In this document: one piece after another, positions 25,419-32,939 of the stretch
Layout: each line of letters starts with the position of its first letter
Numbering within the stretch: the stretch's first letter is position 1
Source of the DNA: Pirellulales bacterium
Lineage (GTDB): Bacteria > Planctomycetota > Planctomycetia > Pirellulales > JAEUIK01
Direction of reading: 5' to 3'
Assembly: GCA_019694435.1 (NCBI GenBank)
Contig: JAIBBZ010000007.1
Coordinates: forward strand, 1 to 64,000
DNA: 64,000 nucleotides
Translations under genes and position numbers: made by a program
Notes under the pieces: generated by a model
What the model was told of the DNA's origin: nothing
Databases searched by the model: none
The model's input: only the letters and a program-made list of their open reading frames with translations

Positions 25419-28400
25419 ATGGGTCCTTCGGCTGATCGCCCGGCGCCGGAAACCGCGACGCAGCGAGCGCGGCGCATCGTCGGCGCGGCGCGATGGCAGG
25501 CAGAGAACTCTACGGCAGCGTCCGGCGTGTCGCCGGCGAGTGCTGCATCATCGAGCGACGATTCATCGGCGCTGCGCGTCCGCTGTCCGCATTGCCAGGT
25601 GCCGATCGAGATTGCCGACGACACGCCCCTGACGCACATTCACTGCCGCGATTGCGATAACTCGTTCAGCTTGATTGGCGGTGACCGTGCGACCGTGACG
25701 GCTGGCTCCCGATTGGGCCGTTTTGAACTGTTGGAGCGCATTGGCGAAGGCGGATTTGGCACCGTCTGGCGGGCTCACGACACGCAACTCGATCGCCTGG
25801 TTGCGCTCAAGGTTCCGCGCCGCGGCGCGCTTTCCACCGTCGAATCCGAGTTGTTTCTTCGTGAGGCCCGGACCGCGGCCCAATTGCGCCACCCGAACAT
25901 CGTCAGCCTGCACGAAGTCGGCCGCGACGGCGACACAATCTACCTGGTGAGCGACCTGGTCGAGGGAGCATCGCTGGCCCAGCGGTTGCAACAGCGGCTG
26001 AGCTTCGTCGAAGTGGCCCAGCTTGCCGAAACGATTGCCCGGGCCCTTGAGCATGCCCATCGCCAGGGCATCGTGCATCGCGATTTGAAGCCGGCCAATA
26101 TTCTGCTGGATCGCGCCGGAGAGCCGCTGCTGACCGATTTCGGGCTCGCCAAGCGCGAGGCCGCCGAAGTCACCATGACGATCGACGGTCAAATGGTCGG
26201 CACGCCGGCCTACATGTCGCCCGAGCAGGCCCGGGGGCAATCGCACGAGGCCGATGCCCGTAGCGACGTCTATTCGCTGGGGGTGGTGTTGTTTCAAGGT
26301 CTGACGGGCGAGTTGCCGTTTCGGGGAGATCCGCGGACCGTCATCGACAAAGTTCTCTCGAGCGATCCTCCGCAGCCACGTTCGCTCAATGCGTCGGTGC
26401 CACGGGCCTTGGAGACGATTTGTCTGAAGTGCCTGGAGAAATCGCCGGGCGCGCGCTATGCGACGGCCGCGGCCTTGGCCGACGATTTGGCGCGGTTCCG
26501 TCGCGGCGAGCCGATTCTTGCGCGGCCGCTGGGGCGCGTGCGCCGCGCCGAGCGATGGTGCCGCCGGCACCCCGTGGTCACGATCCTGGGCTTGCTGGTC
26601 GTCGGTTTGGCCGTGGCCGGACCCGCCATCACGGTCCAGCAGGCCCGGCTCGTGCAACGCGAATCGCAGGCCCGCGCGCGGGCCGATCGCTATCTCTATG
26701 TGGCCCATCTGAACAACGTGCAGGATGCATGCGCCGCGGGCGATTATCGGCGGGCGTTGGGGCTGCTCGAACAGCATCGACCGGCGCCCGGTGCGACCGA
26801 TCTGCGCGGCTTCGAGTGGTATCACTGGTGGGGCGTGTGTCATCGCGGACTGCGGCAGGAGCTTGCCGCGGTCGACGCGGTCTATGCCATGGCCGCCTCG
26901 CCCGATGGTCGTTGGATTGCCTGGCCGGGACGCGATGCGTCGATTCTGGTTTGCGATCTGGCGCAGCCCTGGCAGCAGCGGCGATTCTTGGGTCACCGCG
27001 ACCTGGTCACCGCCGTTGAGTTCTCTCCCGACGGTCGCTGGCTGGCCACTGGCAGCCGCGATCAGACGGTTCGCCTTTGGGAAGTCACCAGCGGGATTGC
27101 CATCGACACGCTCGAGGGGCTCGCGGCCGAGGTCCACGATCTCGCGTTTACGTCTGATGGACAGAAGCTGGCCGGGGCGGTATGGGACGGTACGGCGCAC
27201 GTCTGGCAATTGACCTCCAGTGCAAGCGATGCCGACGCCGCGCCGAAGTTCTTGCGGCCCGCGCTCCTGCAGTTGCGCGTCGCGGCCGAGATGCCCGAGG
27301 CGGCCGAATGGCAGTGCTATAGCGTCGCTTGGAACGCCACCGGTACGCACCTGGCCACAGGCTCGGGCGGGCCCGCCAATTGGAGTCCCGGCGCCATGCA
27401 GTGGTGGAACGTGGATACCGGGAAATGCGAAGCTCAGATCTCTGCGCCGCGACCTTGTGATTACGTGGCCTGTTCCCCCGATGGCCAGCTCGTGGCGTTT
27501 CGCAGCGCGCATGGCAAGCTGGCCTTATGGGACGCCGACTCACGGGCGGTGCGTCAGGAGCTGCTTTGCCCCGCGGGGGAGTTTTTCAGCCTGGCGTTTT
27601 CCCAGGCGGGGCATCGCCTAGTCGCCTCGACCGACGCGGGCCGGCTTTGGGCGTTCGATGTCCGCTCGGGCCAGGTCGTCGAGTCCTGGCCCGGCCATGC
27701 CGGGTTGATTTACGCGCTGGCGGACGTGCCTCGCGCCGACATGCTGGTGACGGCCGGTCGCGATCACACGCTGCGCATCTGGGACTCGACGCCCGAGGCA
27801 TTCGATCAATCGATCGTGGCCCACGACGAACGCGTCATCGCGCTCGACTTCACGCCGGATAGTTCGCAGTTCGTGTCGTCGAGCGTCAGCGGGCAGGTGC
27901 GCCAATGGCGGACCGCCGATGGATCGCTCAGCGCCGATCGAGGCAAGCTTAGCCACGGCGACGGCCCATTGGCCGTGTCGCCCGACGGCCGATCCTTGGC
28001 CGTACGTGTCGACGAGCGGACCGTGGGCCTGTACGACCTCGCGACGGGAGCAGCGCGTTTCACGCTGCCGACTCAACGCGATCCGGTCACCTGCCTGGCG
28101 TTCTCGCCCGACGGTCGGCTGTTGGCCAGCGGCGGTGGCGATGCGCGCACACTGTGGCCTGGCGAGCCAACCGATCTGCGGGTGTGGGACTGGCAATCGA
28201 AGACCGGCGTTCATCAACTCGCCGGCAATCGGCGGTTGGTTCGCTGTCTGGCCTTCAGCCGAGACGGCCGTTGGCTGGCGACCGGCGGTTTTGATCGATT
28301 GCTAGCGCTTTGGGACATGACCAGCGGCCAGCAAGTCGCCAAGTTCGACATTCACGACGCCTTCAACGTCATGTGCTGTGCCTTCTCGCCCAACGGCGAC

Positions 28401-28736
28401 AAGCTGGCCTTTGGCACGCATGATGGGACCCTCTGGATCGCCGATCCGCGCCGGCCCGAATCGCTGCAGGCGATCTCGGGCCAGGACGGAACTCTTTGGG
28501 CCCTGGCTTATTCGCCGGACGGACGCACGCTGGCCGCGGCCTTTGGACAGCACGCCAACGATCCGAGCGAGTTGGCGACCATCAAGCTTTGGAACACGGC
28601 GACCACAGAGCTGACGCTCCGGTTGACATCGCAGGGCACGCCGCCTTCGACGCTGGCGTTCGCCCCCAATGGCGAAACGCTTGGCGCCGGAATGCACGAC
28701 GGGACGATCCACCTCTGGCGTGCGCCGCGGCGGTGA
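25419..28736 (+). CDS. Ser/Thr protein kinase with zinc-ribbon, membrane helix and WD40 repeats
   Basis: A Hanks-type kinase, 1105 aa. Order: a Cys4 zinc-ribbon-like motif CPHC...CRDC (about residues 55-78), and a kinase domain from about 95. The domain has the P-loop GEGGFGTVWRAHD (about 109), Lys in VALKVPRR (about 130), the catalytic loop HRDLKPANILLD (about 220), DFGLAK (about 240) and TPAYMSPEQARGQ. A single transmembrane helix (VVTILGLLVVGLAVAGPAI, about 386-407) is followed by a coiled segment and then at least ten WD40-type repeats to the end, with signatures such as FSPDGRWLATGSRDQTVRLW and FSRDGRWLATGGFDRLLALW. The kinase is complete and probably active. Its position just after the ECF sigma gene suggests it acts on that factor. 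Confidence 0.93.
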   Translation: MGPSADRPAPETATQRARRIVGAARWQAENSTAASGVSPASAASSSDDSSALRVRCPHCQVPIEIADDTPLTHIHCRDCDNSFSLIGGDRATVTAGSRLGRFELLERIGEGGFGTVWRAHDTQLDRLVALKVPRRGALSTVESELFLREARTAAQLRHPNIVSLHEVGRDGDTIYLVSDLVEGASLAQRLQQRLSFVEVAQLAETIARALEHAHRQGIVHRDLKPANILLDRAGEPLLTDFGLAKREAAEVTMTIDGQMVGTPAYMSPEQARGQSHEADARSDVYSLGVVLFQGLTGELPFRGDPRTVIDKVLSSDPPQPRSLNASVPRALETICLKCLEKSPGARYATAAALADDLARFRRGEPILARPLGRVRRAERWCRRHPVVTILGLLVVGLAVAGPAITVQQARLVQRESQARARADRYLYVAHLNNVQDACAAGDYRRALGLLEQHRPAPGATDLRGFEWYHWWGVCHRGLRQELAAVDAVYAMAASPDGRWIAWPGRDASILVCDLAQPWQQRRFLGHRDLVTAVEFSPDGRWLATGSRDQTVRLWEVTSGIAIDTLEGLAAEVHDLAFTSDGQKLAGAVWDGTAHVWQLTSSASDADAAPKFLRPALLQLRVAAEMPEAAEWQCYSVAWNATGTHLATGSGGPANWSPGAMQWWNVDTGKCEAQISAPRPCDYVACSPDGQLVAFRSAHGKLALWDADSRAVRQELLCPAGEFFSLAFSQAGHRLVASTDAGRLWAFDVRSGQVVESWPGHAGLIYALADVPRADMLVTAGRDHTLRIWDSTPEAFDQSIVAHDERVIALDFTPDSSQFVSSSVSGQVRQWRTADGSLSADRGKLSHGDGPLAVSPDGRSLAVRVDERTVGLYDLATGAARFTLPTQRDPVTCLAFSPDGRLLASGGGDARTLWPGEPTDLRVWDWQSKTGVHQLAGNRRLVRCLAFSRDGRWLATGGFDRLLALWDMTSGQQVAKFDIHDAFNVMCCAFSPNGDKLAFGTHDGTLWIADPRRPESLQAISGQDGTLWALAYSPDGRTLAAAFGQHANDPSELATIKLWNTATTELTLRLTSQGTPPSTLAFAPNGETLGAGMHDGTIHLWRAPRR

Positions 28737-28972
28737 CCATCGCGGCGTCGGGGAGCAACAAGCCTGTGCGCGTACCGGCCAGGGTGTTGATTTCCGCCGG
28801 CGGATGGATCCTGTAGATCCGGCACCTCGGCCTGGATCGATTACTTGCCGGGGTATGGCACCTGCCGACCCGGTGGCTTGTTACAGCTTCTCGGCCGAGC
28901 GTGAATCAGGCGCGTTGACCTCTTGCTTTACGAAGCGGTTGCGGTCCGCTGGGACGGCGCAGGGGGGAATGC
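28737..28972. other. Intergenic region between convergent genes
   Basis: About 236 bases. It has a perfect 12-base palindrome TCCGCCGGCGGA (28793-28804) followed closely by GGATC/GATCC (28806-28820), possibly acting as a terminator between the convergent kinase gene and the PKS operon. No gene is supported. Confidence 0.35.
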
Positions 28973-29857
28973 CTAACGCTGCTGCTCAGCGAGCGCGACC
29001 TCGCGGCGCAGGGCTCGGACGCGCGACTGCACGATGGCAGGTAGCTTCGAGCCGAGAAGATTGTTGCCGTCGAACCAGCCTAGGGGTTCCGCAAACACCA
29101 GGTGGCCTTCGCAGAACAGTGCGCCGGCAGGTTCGTGCAGCCGCGTGACTTTGAGATACATGCCCACGCCGGGATAGACCTGCGGCTGGCCGCGTTGCAA
29201 CGTACCCTGCGGGGTCAGTTCGAGCGGCCACCAGCGATTTGGATGCTCGGCGTCGTCGTCAAAGCGGTGATCGGTCTGCGCCGCCGCCAGCAGCGACTCG
29301 GGCGATCGCGTCCAGAGCGAGTGTGTGACCGATGCCACTTCGACCCGCTTCCAAAGCGACGCAGCGCCGGCAGAAAAGGCCTCGAAGTCGGCATGAGCGG
29401 CGTTCCAAGAGATGTTGCGAGCGGCTAATTCGCCGGCCTCGAGGCTGCCCCCGGAGCTGGCAACGTCCTGGTCGTCTTCGGATTTCCACACGCGATCGAG
29501 CGTCTCGCGATCATCGAGCGTATCGAGCTGGCCATACAGCACAAAGTAGACGTCGACGGCACGTCCCCGGCCTTCCGGTCCATCGAGCTCGCGCTGCTGC
29601 AACAGGTGCGGCGCGACCGGCGAGTTGCGCAGCAGTCGAGCCAGGGGATAGGCGGTCCCGGCCACCTTGGCCAGAACGGCTTGTTGCGCTGGTGCATCGA
29701 GCCCGTCGGGCATTGCCGGTTCGGGCAGCGGGACGGTCTGGGTGCCGCCGAGAGTGACCCCACCTGCGCGCAACTCTCTGTACACGAGGTTTTCGGCATG
29801 CGGCGGCGCGGCTTGCATCACGGCGGCCGCGCTCAGGAGGACGATCCAAAGATTCAT
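28973..29857 (-). CDS. Secreted protein of unknown function, last gene of the PKS operon
   Basis: A 294-aa protein with a signal peptide (MNLWIVLLSAAAVMQAAPPHA). The body has segments AVDVYFVLYGQLDTLDD, SWNAAHADFEAFSAGAASLW, RRVE-type basic stretches and VYPGVGMYLKVTRLHEPAGA. I do not recognise a family. No Cys-rich, metal or catalytic motif stands out; the charged C-terminus (RVRALRREVALAEQQR) is helical. It starts 12 bases after the ABC ATPase gene on the same strand, so it is the distal gene of the operon. A periplasmic accessory of the exporter, or a lipid-binding protein, is possible but unproven. Confidence 0.65.
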   Translation of the reverse strand: MNLWIVLLSAAAVMQAAPPHAENLVYRELRAGGVTLGGTQTVPLPEPAMPDGLDAPAQQAVLAKVAGTAYPLARLLRNSPVAPHLLQQRELDGPEGRGRAVDVYFVLYGQLDTLDDRETLDRVWKSEDDQDVASSGGSLEAGELAARNISWNAAHADFEAFSAGAASLWKRVEVASVTHSLWTRSPESLLAAAQTDHRFDDDAEHPNRWWPLELTPQGTLQRGQPQVYPGVGMYLKVTRLHEPAGALFCEGHLVFAEPLGWFDGNNLLGSKLPAIVQSRVRALRREVALAEQQR

Positions 29858-29869
29858 GGCGATGACTGT

Positions 29870-30622
29870 TTAACGAGCCGCGGGAGTTGACGGTCTGGGG
29901 GTATCGGGAATCGAGACATTGACATCCGGTCCCGGCGCGAGTTGTCCGTCGCGAAACCAGACGACGCGCGCCGCCGCCGCGGCGACCTGGGGGCTGTGCG
30001 TAACGACGATCAGGGTCAGTTCTTGCTCGCGATGCAAGCGCGCGAAGAGATTCAGCACCTCTTCACTGGTGTGCGAGTCGAGACTGCCCGTGGGCTCGTC
30101 GGCCAACAACAGCGACGGCCGATTCGCGAGCGCCCGCGCAATCGCGACGCGCTGGCGCTCGCCGATCGAGAGCTGCATGGCACGGTGGTGCAAGCGATGA
30201 CCGAGCCCGACTGTTTCGAGCAGCTCGGCGGCGCGCGCGCGTCGCTGCGCGGCGCGCAAAGCACCCTCGAACATGGGCACTTGCACGTTTTGCAGCGCGG
30301 TCAGCGTGGGCAGCAGGTGGAACGACTGGAATACGAAGCCGACCTCGCGCGAGCGAAACGCGTCGAGGCTGGGGAATTCGGCGAGCGGACGCCCGGCAAA
30401 ACGGACTTCGCCCTGGTTGGGGACATCGAGGCCGCCGAGCAAGTTCAGCAGCGTGGACTTTCCGCTGCCGCTGGGGCCCATGATGGCCAGATAGTCGCCG
30501 CGTTCGATGCGGAGCGAGACGTCGCGCACGGCGTTGACATTGCCGCTGGGATAGACGCGCCGCAATTGACGCGCCTCGAGCAGCGGCACGCCCGGAGGCA
30601 GCTCGCGAGCCAGATCACTCAT
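29870..30622 (-). CDS. ABC transporter ATP-binding protein (LolD/MacB type)
   Basis: The nucleotide-binding subunit of a type VII (MacB/LolCDE-like) ABC system, 250 aa. Walker A GPSGSGKSTLLNLLGG (about residue 45), Q-loop VFQSFHLLPTLTALQNVQVP, a signature motif LSIGERQRVAIARALANRP where the usual LSGGQ reads LSIGE, Walker B LLLADEPTGSLD, and the switch His in VVTHSPQ. The LSIGE variant is mildly unusual. The start overlaps the permease stop by 8 bases. With the permease it forms an exporter encoded inside the PKS operon, most simply for moving the PKS product or a lipid carrying it. Confidence 0.9.
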   Translation of the reverse strand: MSDLARELPPGVPLLEARQLRRVYPSGNVNAVRDVSLRIERGDYLAIMGPSGSGKSTLLNLLGGLDVPNQGEVRFAGRPLAEFPSLDAFRSREVGFVFQSFHLLPTLTALQNVQVPMFEGALRAAQRRARAAELLETVGLGHRLHHRAMQLSIGERQRVAIARALANRPSLLLADEPTGSLDSHTSEEVLNLFARLHREQELTLIVVTHSPQVAAAAARVVWFRDGQLAPGPDVNVSIPDTPRPSTPAAR

Positions 30623-31766
30623 GACTCAATCCTTCGACCGGTATCAGTCGCGTCGCGCGCCAGGCCGGATATCCACCGCCGACCGCGGCCACGGCACAGG
30701 CCAAGAGCAGTCCCTTGCCAATCACCGCCAGCGGCAATTCACCCGTGATGAAGCCCCGCGTCATGGGCAGTTGCGATAACCACGCGAGCAGGCCCGCCGC
30801 GGCACTAATGCCGATCACTGCCCCCGCCAGGCTCAACAGTAAGCACTCGCCCAGAACCATCCGCGCCACGCGCCCGCGGCGCCAACCGATCGCCCGCAGG
30901 ATGCTGATCTCGCGGACGCGTTCAACCACCGACATGAGCATGGTATTCAAGGTACCGACGGCCCCCACGACCAGGGCGATCAACGAGGTGGCCCAGGCCA
31001 TCGAGCGAATCACACGAAGATGCGCGGCGTTGTCGGCATAGTCTTGCGTGGCCACGGCCGACAGGCCCAAGGCGTTGCCGGACTCGTCGCTCAGGTCTTC
31101 GATGCGTCGGCAAACCTCCTCGACGTTCGCCGGCTGCGGTCCCGAGCGATCGAGCACCACGGAGAACCCGGTCACGCCCCCGGGCCGCGCCATCACGCGT
31201 TGCAACTCGGCCAAAGGCAACGTGGCAGCGCCGTTCTCGAACACGCTGAAGCTTTCGTAGACTCCGATCACGCGAAACGATTCGCGCTGAATGGTGAGCA
31301 TGTCGCCGACCTGCTTCTGCAGCACTTCGGACAGCGTCTTGCCCAACATGACGACACCCTGCTCACCCGCGGCAAACCGCCGGCCGGCGCGAATCTTGAT
31401 CGTGTCGAACAGAAACGAGTCGGGTACCCATCCCTGGACGAGCACGCTGACGACGTTGCCGCTGTGCGAGTAATCGATCAACTCGAGCAGGCCGGGCCCC
31501 ACGTCCTTGACGCCCTGTACCGAGCGTAACGGCGCTTCATATTCCTGCTGCAAGTCGCTCGACAGTTGGTCGAGAATGCCGCTTTCGAGGATCACGATGT
31601 CGACGCCGCGGCCGGCGAACGATTCGACCGTCGAGCGTTCGAACTGCTCGGCCACGCCAAGCAGAGCGACGCTCGTGCCCACGGCGATCGCCATGCCGAG
31701 GGCGGTGAGCAGCGAGCGAGCCCGCCGGCGCACCAGGTTCAGCCAAAGAAAGGTCGAGAACCACAT
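30615..31766 (-). CDS. ABC transporter permease (MacB/FtsX family)
   Basis: Inner-membrane permease, 383 aa. It has an N-terminal transmembrane helix (LLTALGMAIAVGTSVALLGV) and a large periplasmic MacB-PCD-like domain (about residues 40-250) with VDIVILESGILDQLSSDLQ and a glycine-rich core. An FtsX domain with three C-terminal helices follows, with MAWATSLIALVVGAVGTLNT, SVVERVREISILRAIGWRRG and LLLACAVAAVGGGYPAWRAT. This is the four-helix MacB topology. It lies six bases after the hydrolase gene and overlaps the ATPase gene. No adaptor (MacA) is adjacent, so it may act like LolC/E or recruit another adaptor. Confidence 0.88.
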   Translation of the reverse strand: MWFSTFLWLNLVRRRARSLLTALGMAIAVGTSVALLGVAEQFERSTVESFAGRGVDIVILESGILDQLSSDLQQEYEAPLRSVQGVKDVGPGLLELIDYSHSGNVVSVLVQGWVPDSFLFDTIKIRAGRRFAAGEQGVVMLGKTLSEVLQKQVGDMLTIQRESFRVIGVYESFSVFENGAATLPLAELQRVMARPGGVTGFSVVLDRSGPQPANVEEVCRRIEDLSDESGNALGLSAVATQDYADNAAHLRVIRSMAWATSLIALVVGAVGTLNTMLMSVVERVREISILRAIGWRRGRVARMVLGECLLLSLAGAVIGISAAAGLLAWLSQLPMTRGFITGELPLAVIGKGLLLACAVAAVGGGYPAWRATRLIPVEGLSHE

Positions 31767-31772
31767 GGACGC

Positions 31773-32648
31773 TTACCGTTTCGCCTCCAGGGGCAATGCC
31801 TCACGCCCGCTCAGATCGCTTTGCCGCAGCAAGAAGTCGCGTACCTGGGCAGTGAACTCGGCAGGGCTTTCCAGGAGTGCCAAATGGGCGGCACCGGGCA
31901 CGCGGCCGGTCGTGCAATGCGGCAAGTGCTCGCTCAACCAGGCCTGGGTCGCCGCGAAGGGCGTGTGTTCATCGTACAACGCCAACACGGGTTGGCGAAT
32001 CGTGGCCAGGACGGCGGCCGTCAGTCCCGCTGGGTCAAACACTTCTTCGGCCGCAGAAGTTGCGGCCAAGGGGCGCAATTGTGCGATCCATCGCGCCGCG
32101 GGGGCGCCGAGCCGATCTTGAAGCACTGTCCGTGCCGAAGCGTCCAGCACAGCGACCTCGTCGAGCAAGCGGCGGAAGTCGACCGTCGGGCCAATCTCGT
32201 GGCCAGCGGCCTGAAAGTGTTCGCGCAAGTTTTGCCAGATCTCCGCATGGGGCATGCCCGGCTCGGTCGACGCCAGACCTGGAAAGTAGGTGTCGCTCAA
32301 CACGATCCCCGCGACACGCTGCGGCGCGCGATGCGCCGTATGCATGGCCACTACGCCGCCCAAGCTGTGCCCAACCAGCCAGGCCCGTTCGATCGTGAGC
32401 TGATCGAGCAATTCGACCAGGTCGGTCGCCAGGTCTGCGGACGTGTAGCCGTGTTGCGGCGCGGTGCTGGCCCCGTGGCCACGGAGATCGTAGGCGGTCA
32501 CACGGAAGCTGTCGGACAGTGCTTTCACGATCCCGCCAAACATCCACATCGCGAGGTTGCTGGTGAAACCGTGTAACAGCACGACGTCGGGCCCTGTCCC
32601 TTGCTGCTGATAGAAAGCGTTGTAGCCGGCCAGCTTGATGTGCGGCAT
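31773..32648 (-). CDS. Alpha/beta hydrolase, possible thioesterase of the PKS operon
   Basis: A 291-aa single-domain hydrolase. The oxyanion region is VVLLHGFTSNLAMW (HGF), the nucleophile elbow is VGHSLGGVVAMH (Ser of GHSLG), the acidic residue is in LALYDEHTP and the His in PGAAHLALLESPAEF. The catalytic triad is therefore visible. No signal peptide, so cytoplasmic. It sits three bases after the ACP gene and six before the permease. In this context a type II thioesterase or product-release enzyme is a natural guess, though the fold also fits haloalkane-dehalogenase-like or esterase functions. Confidence 0.85.
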   Translation of the reverse strand: MPHIKLAGYNAFYQQQGTGPDVVLLHGFTSNLAMWMFGGIVKALSDSFRVTAYDLRGHGASTAPQHGYTSADLATDLVELLDQLTIERAWLVGHSLGGVVAMHTAHRAPQRVAGIVLSDTYFPGLASTEPGMPHAEIWQNLREHFQAAGHEIGPTVDFRRLLDEVAVLDASARTVLQDRLGAPAARWIAQLRPLAATSAAEEVFDPAGLTAAVLATIRQPVLALYDEHTPFAATQAWLSEHLPHCTTGRVPGAAHLALLESPAEFTAQVRDFLLRQSDLSGREALPLEAKR

Positions 32649-32651
32649 CGG

Positions 32652-32939
32652 TCAACCATCCTCCTGGGCCGACGCGATTTGCAGCGCGACAAGCGCCGCA
32701 ATCTCGGCGAGCGTGATATCGTCACGCCCTAGCCGGGCCAACTCGGCAAGTCCCTCGGCAAAGCGCAACGGCCGGCCGATTTGTGACTCGAGACGTTCGC
32801 CCAGCACCACGGCATCGATCGACCCCAGCCCTAGATCGGCAAAAAAATGGGTGTCTGGCCGCACCGCCTGAGGATCGCACCCGGCCAGTTCGCGCACGTG
32901 CTGCAACACGGTGGCGAGTAGTGTGGCATGATCCGTCAT
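32652..32939 (-). CDS. Discrete acyl carrier protein
   Basis: A 95-aa acyl carrier protein. The 4'-phosphopantetheine attachment Ser is in FFADLGLGSIDAVVLGERLE (about residue 43), with helix II following in the normal way; the classical DSL reads GSI. It begins within the stop of the AT-DH gene (ATGA overlap) and is followed by the hydrolase. The big synthase already contains one ACP, so this second, free carrier may hold a starter unit or pass the finished chain to the hydrolase/exporter. No dedicated, intact phosphopantetheinyl transferase gene is adjacent. Confidence 0.88.
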   Translation of the reverse strand: MTDHATLLATVLQHVRELAGCDPQAVRPDTHFFADLGLGSIDAVVLGERLESQIGRPLRFAEGLAELARLGRDDITLAEIAALVALQIASAQEDG

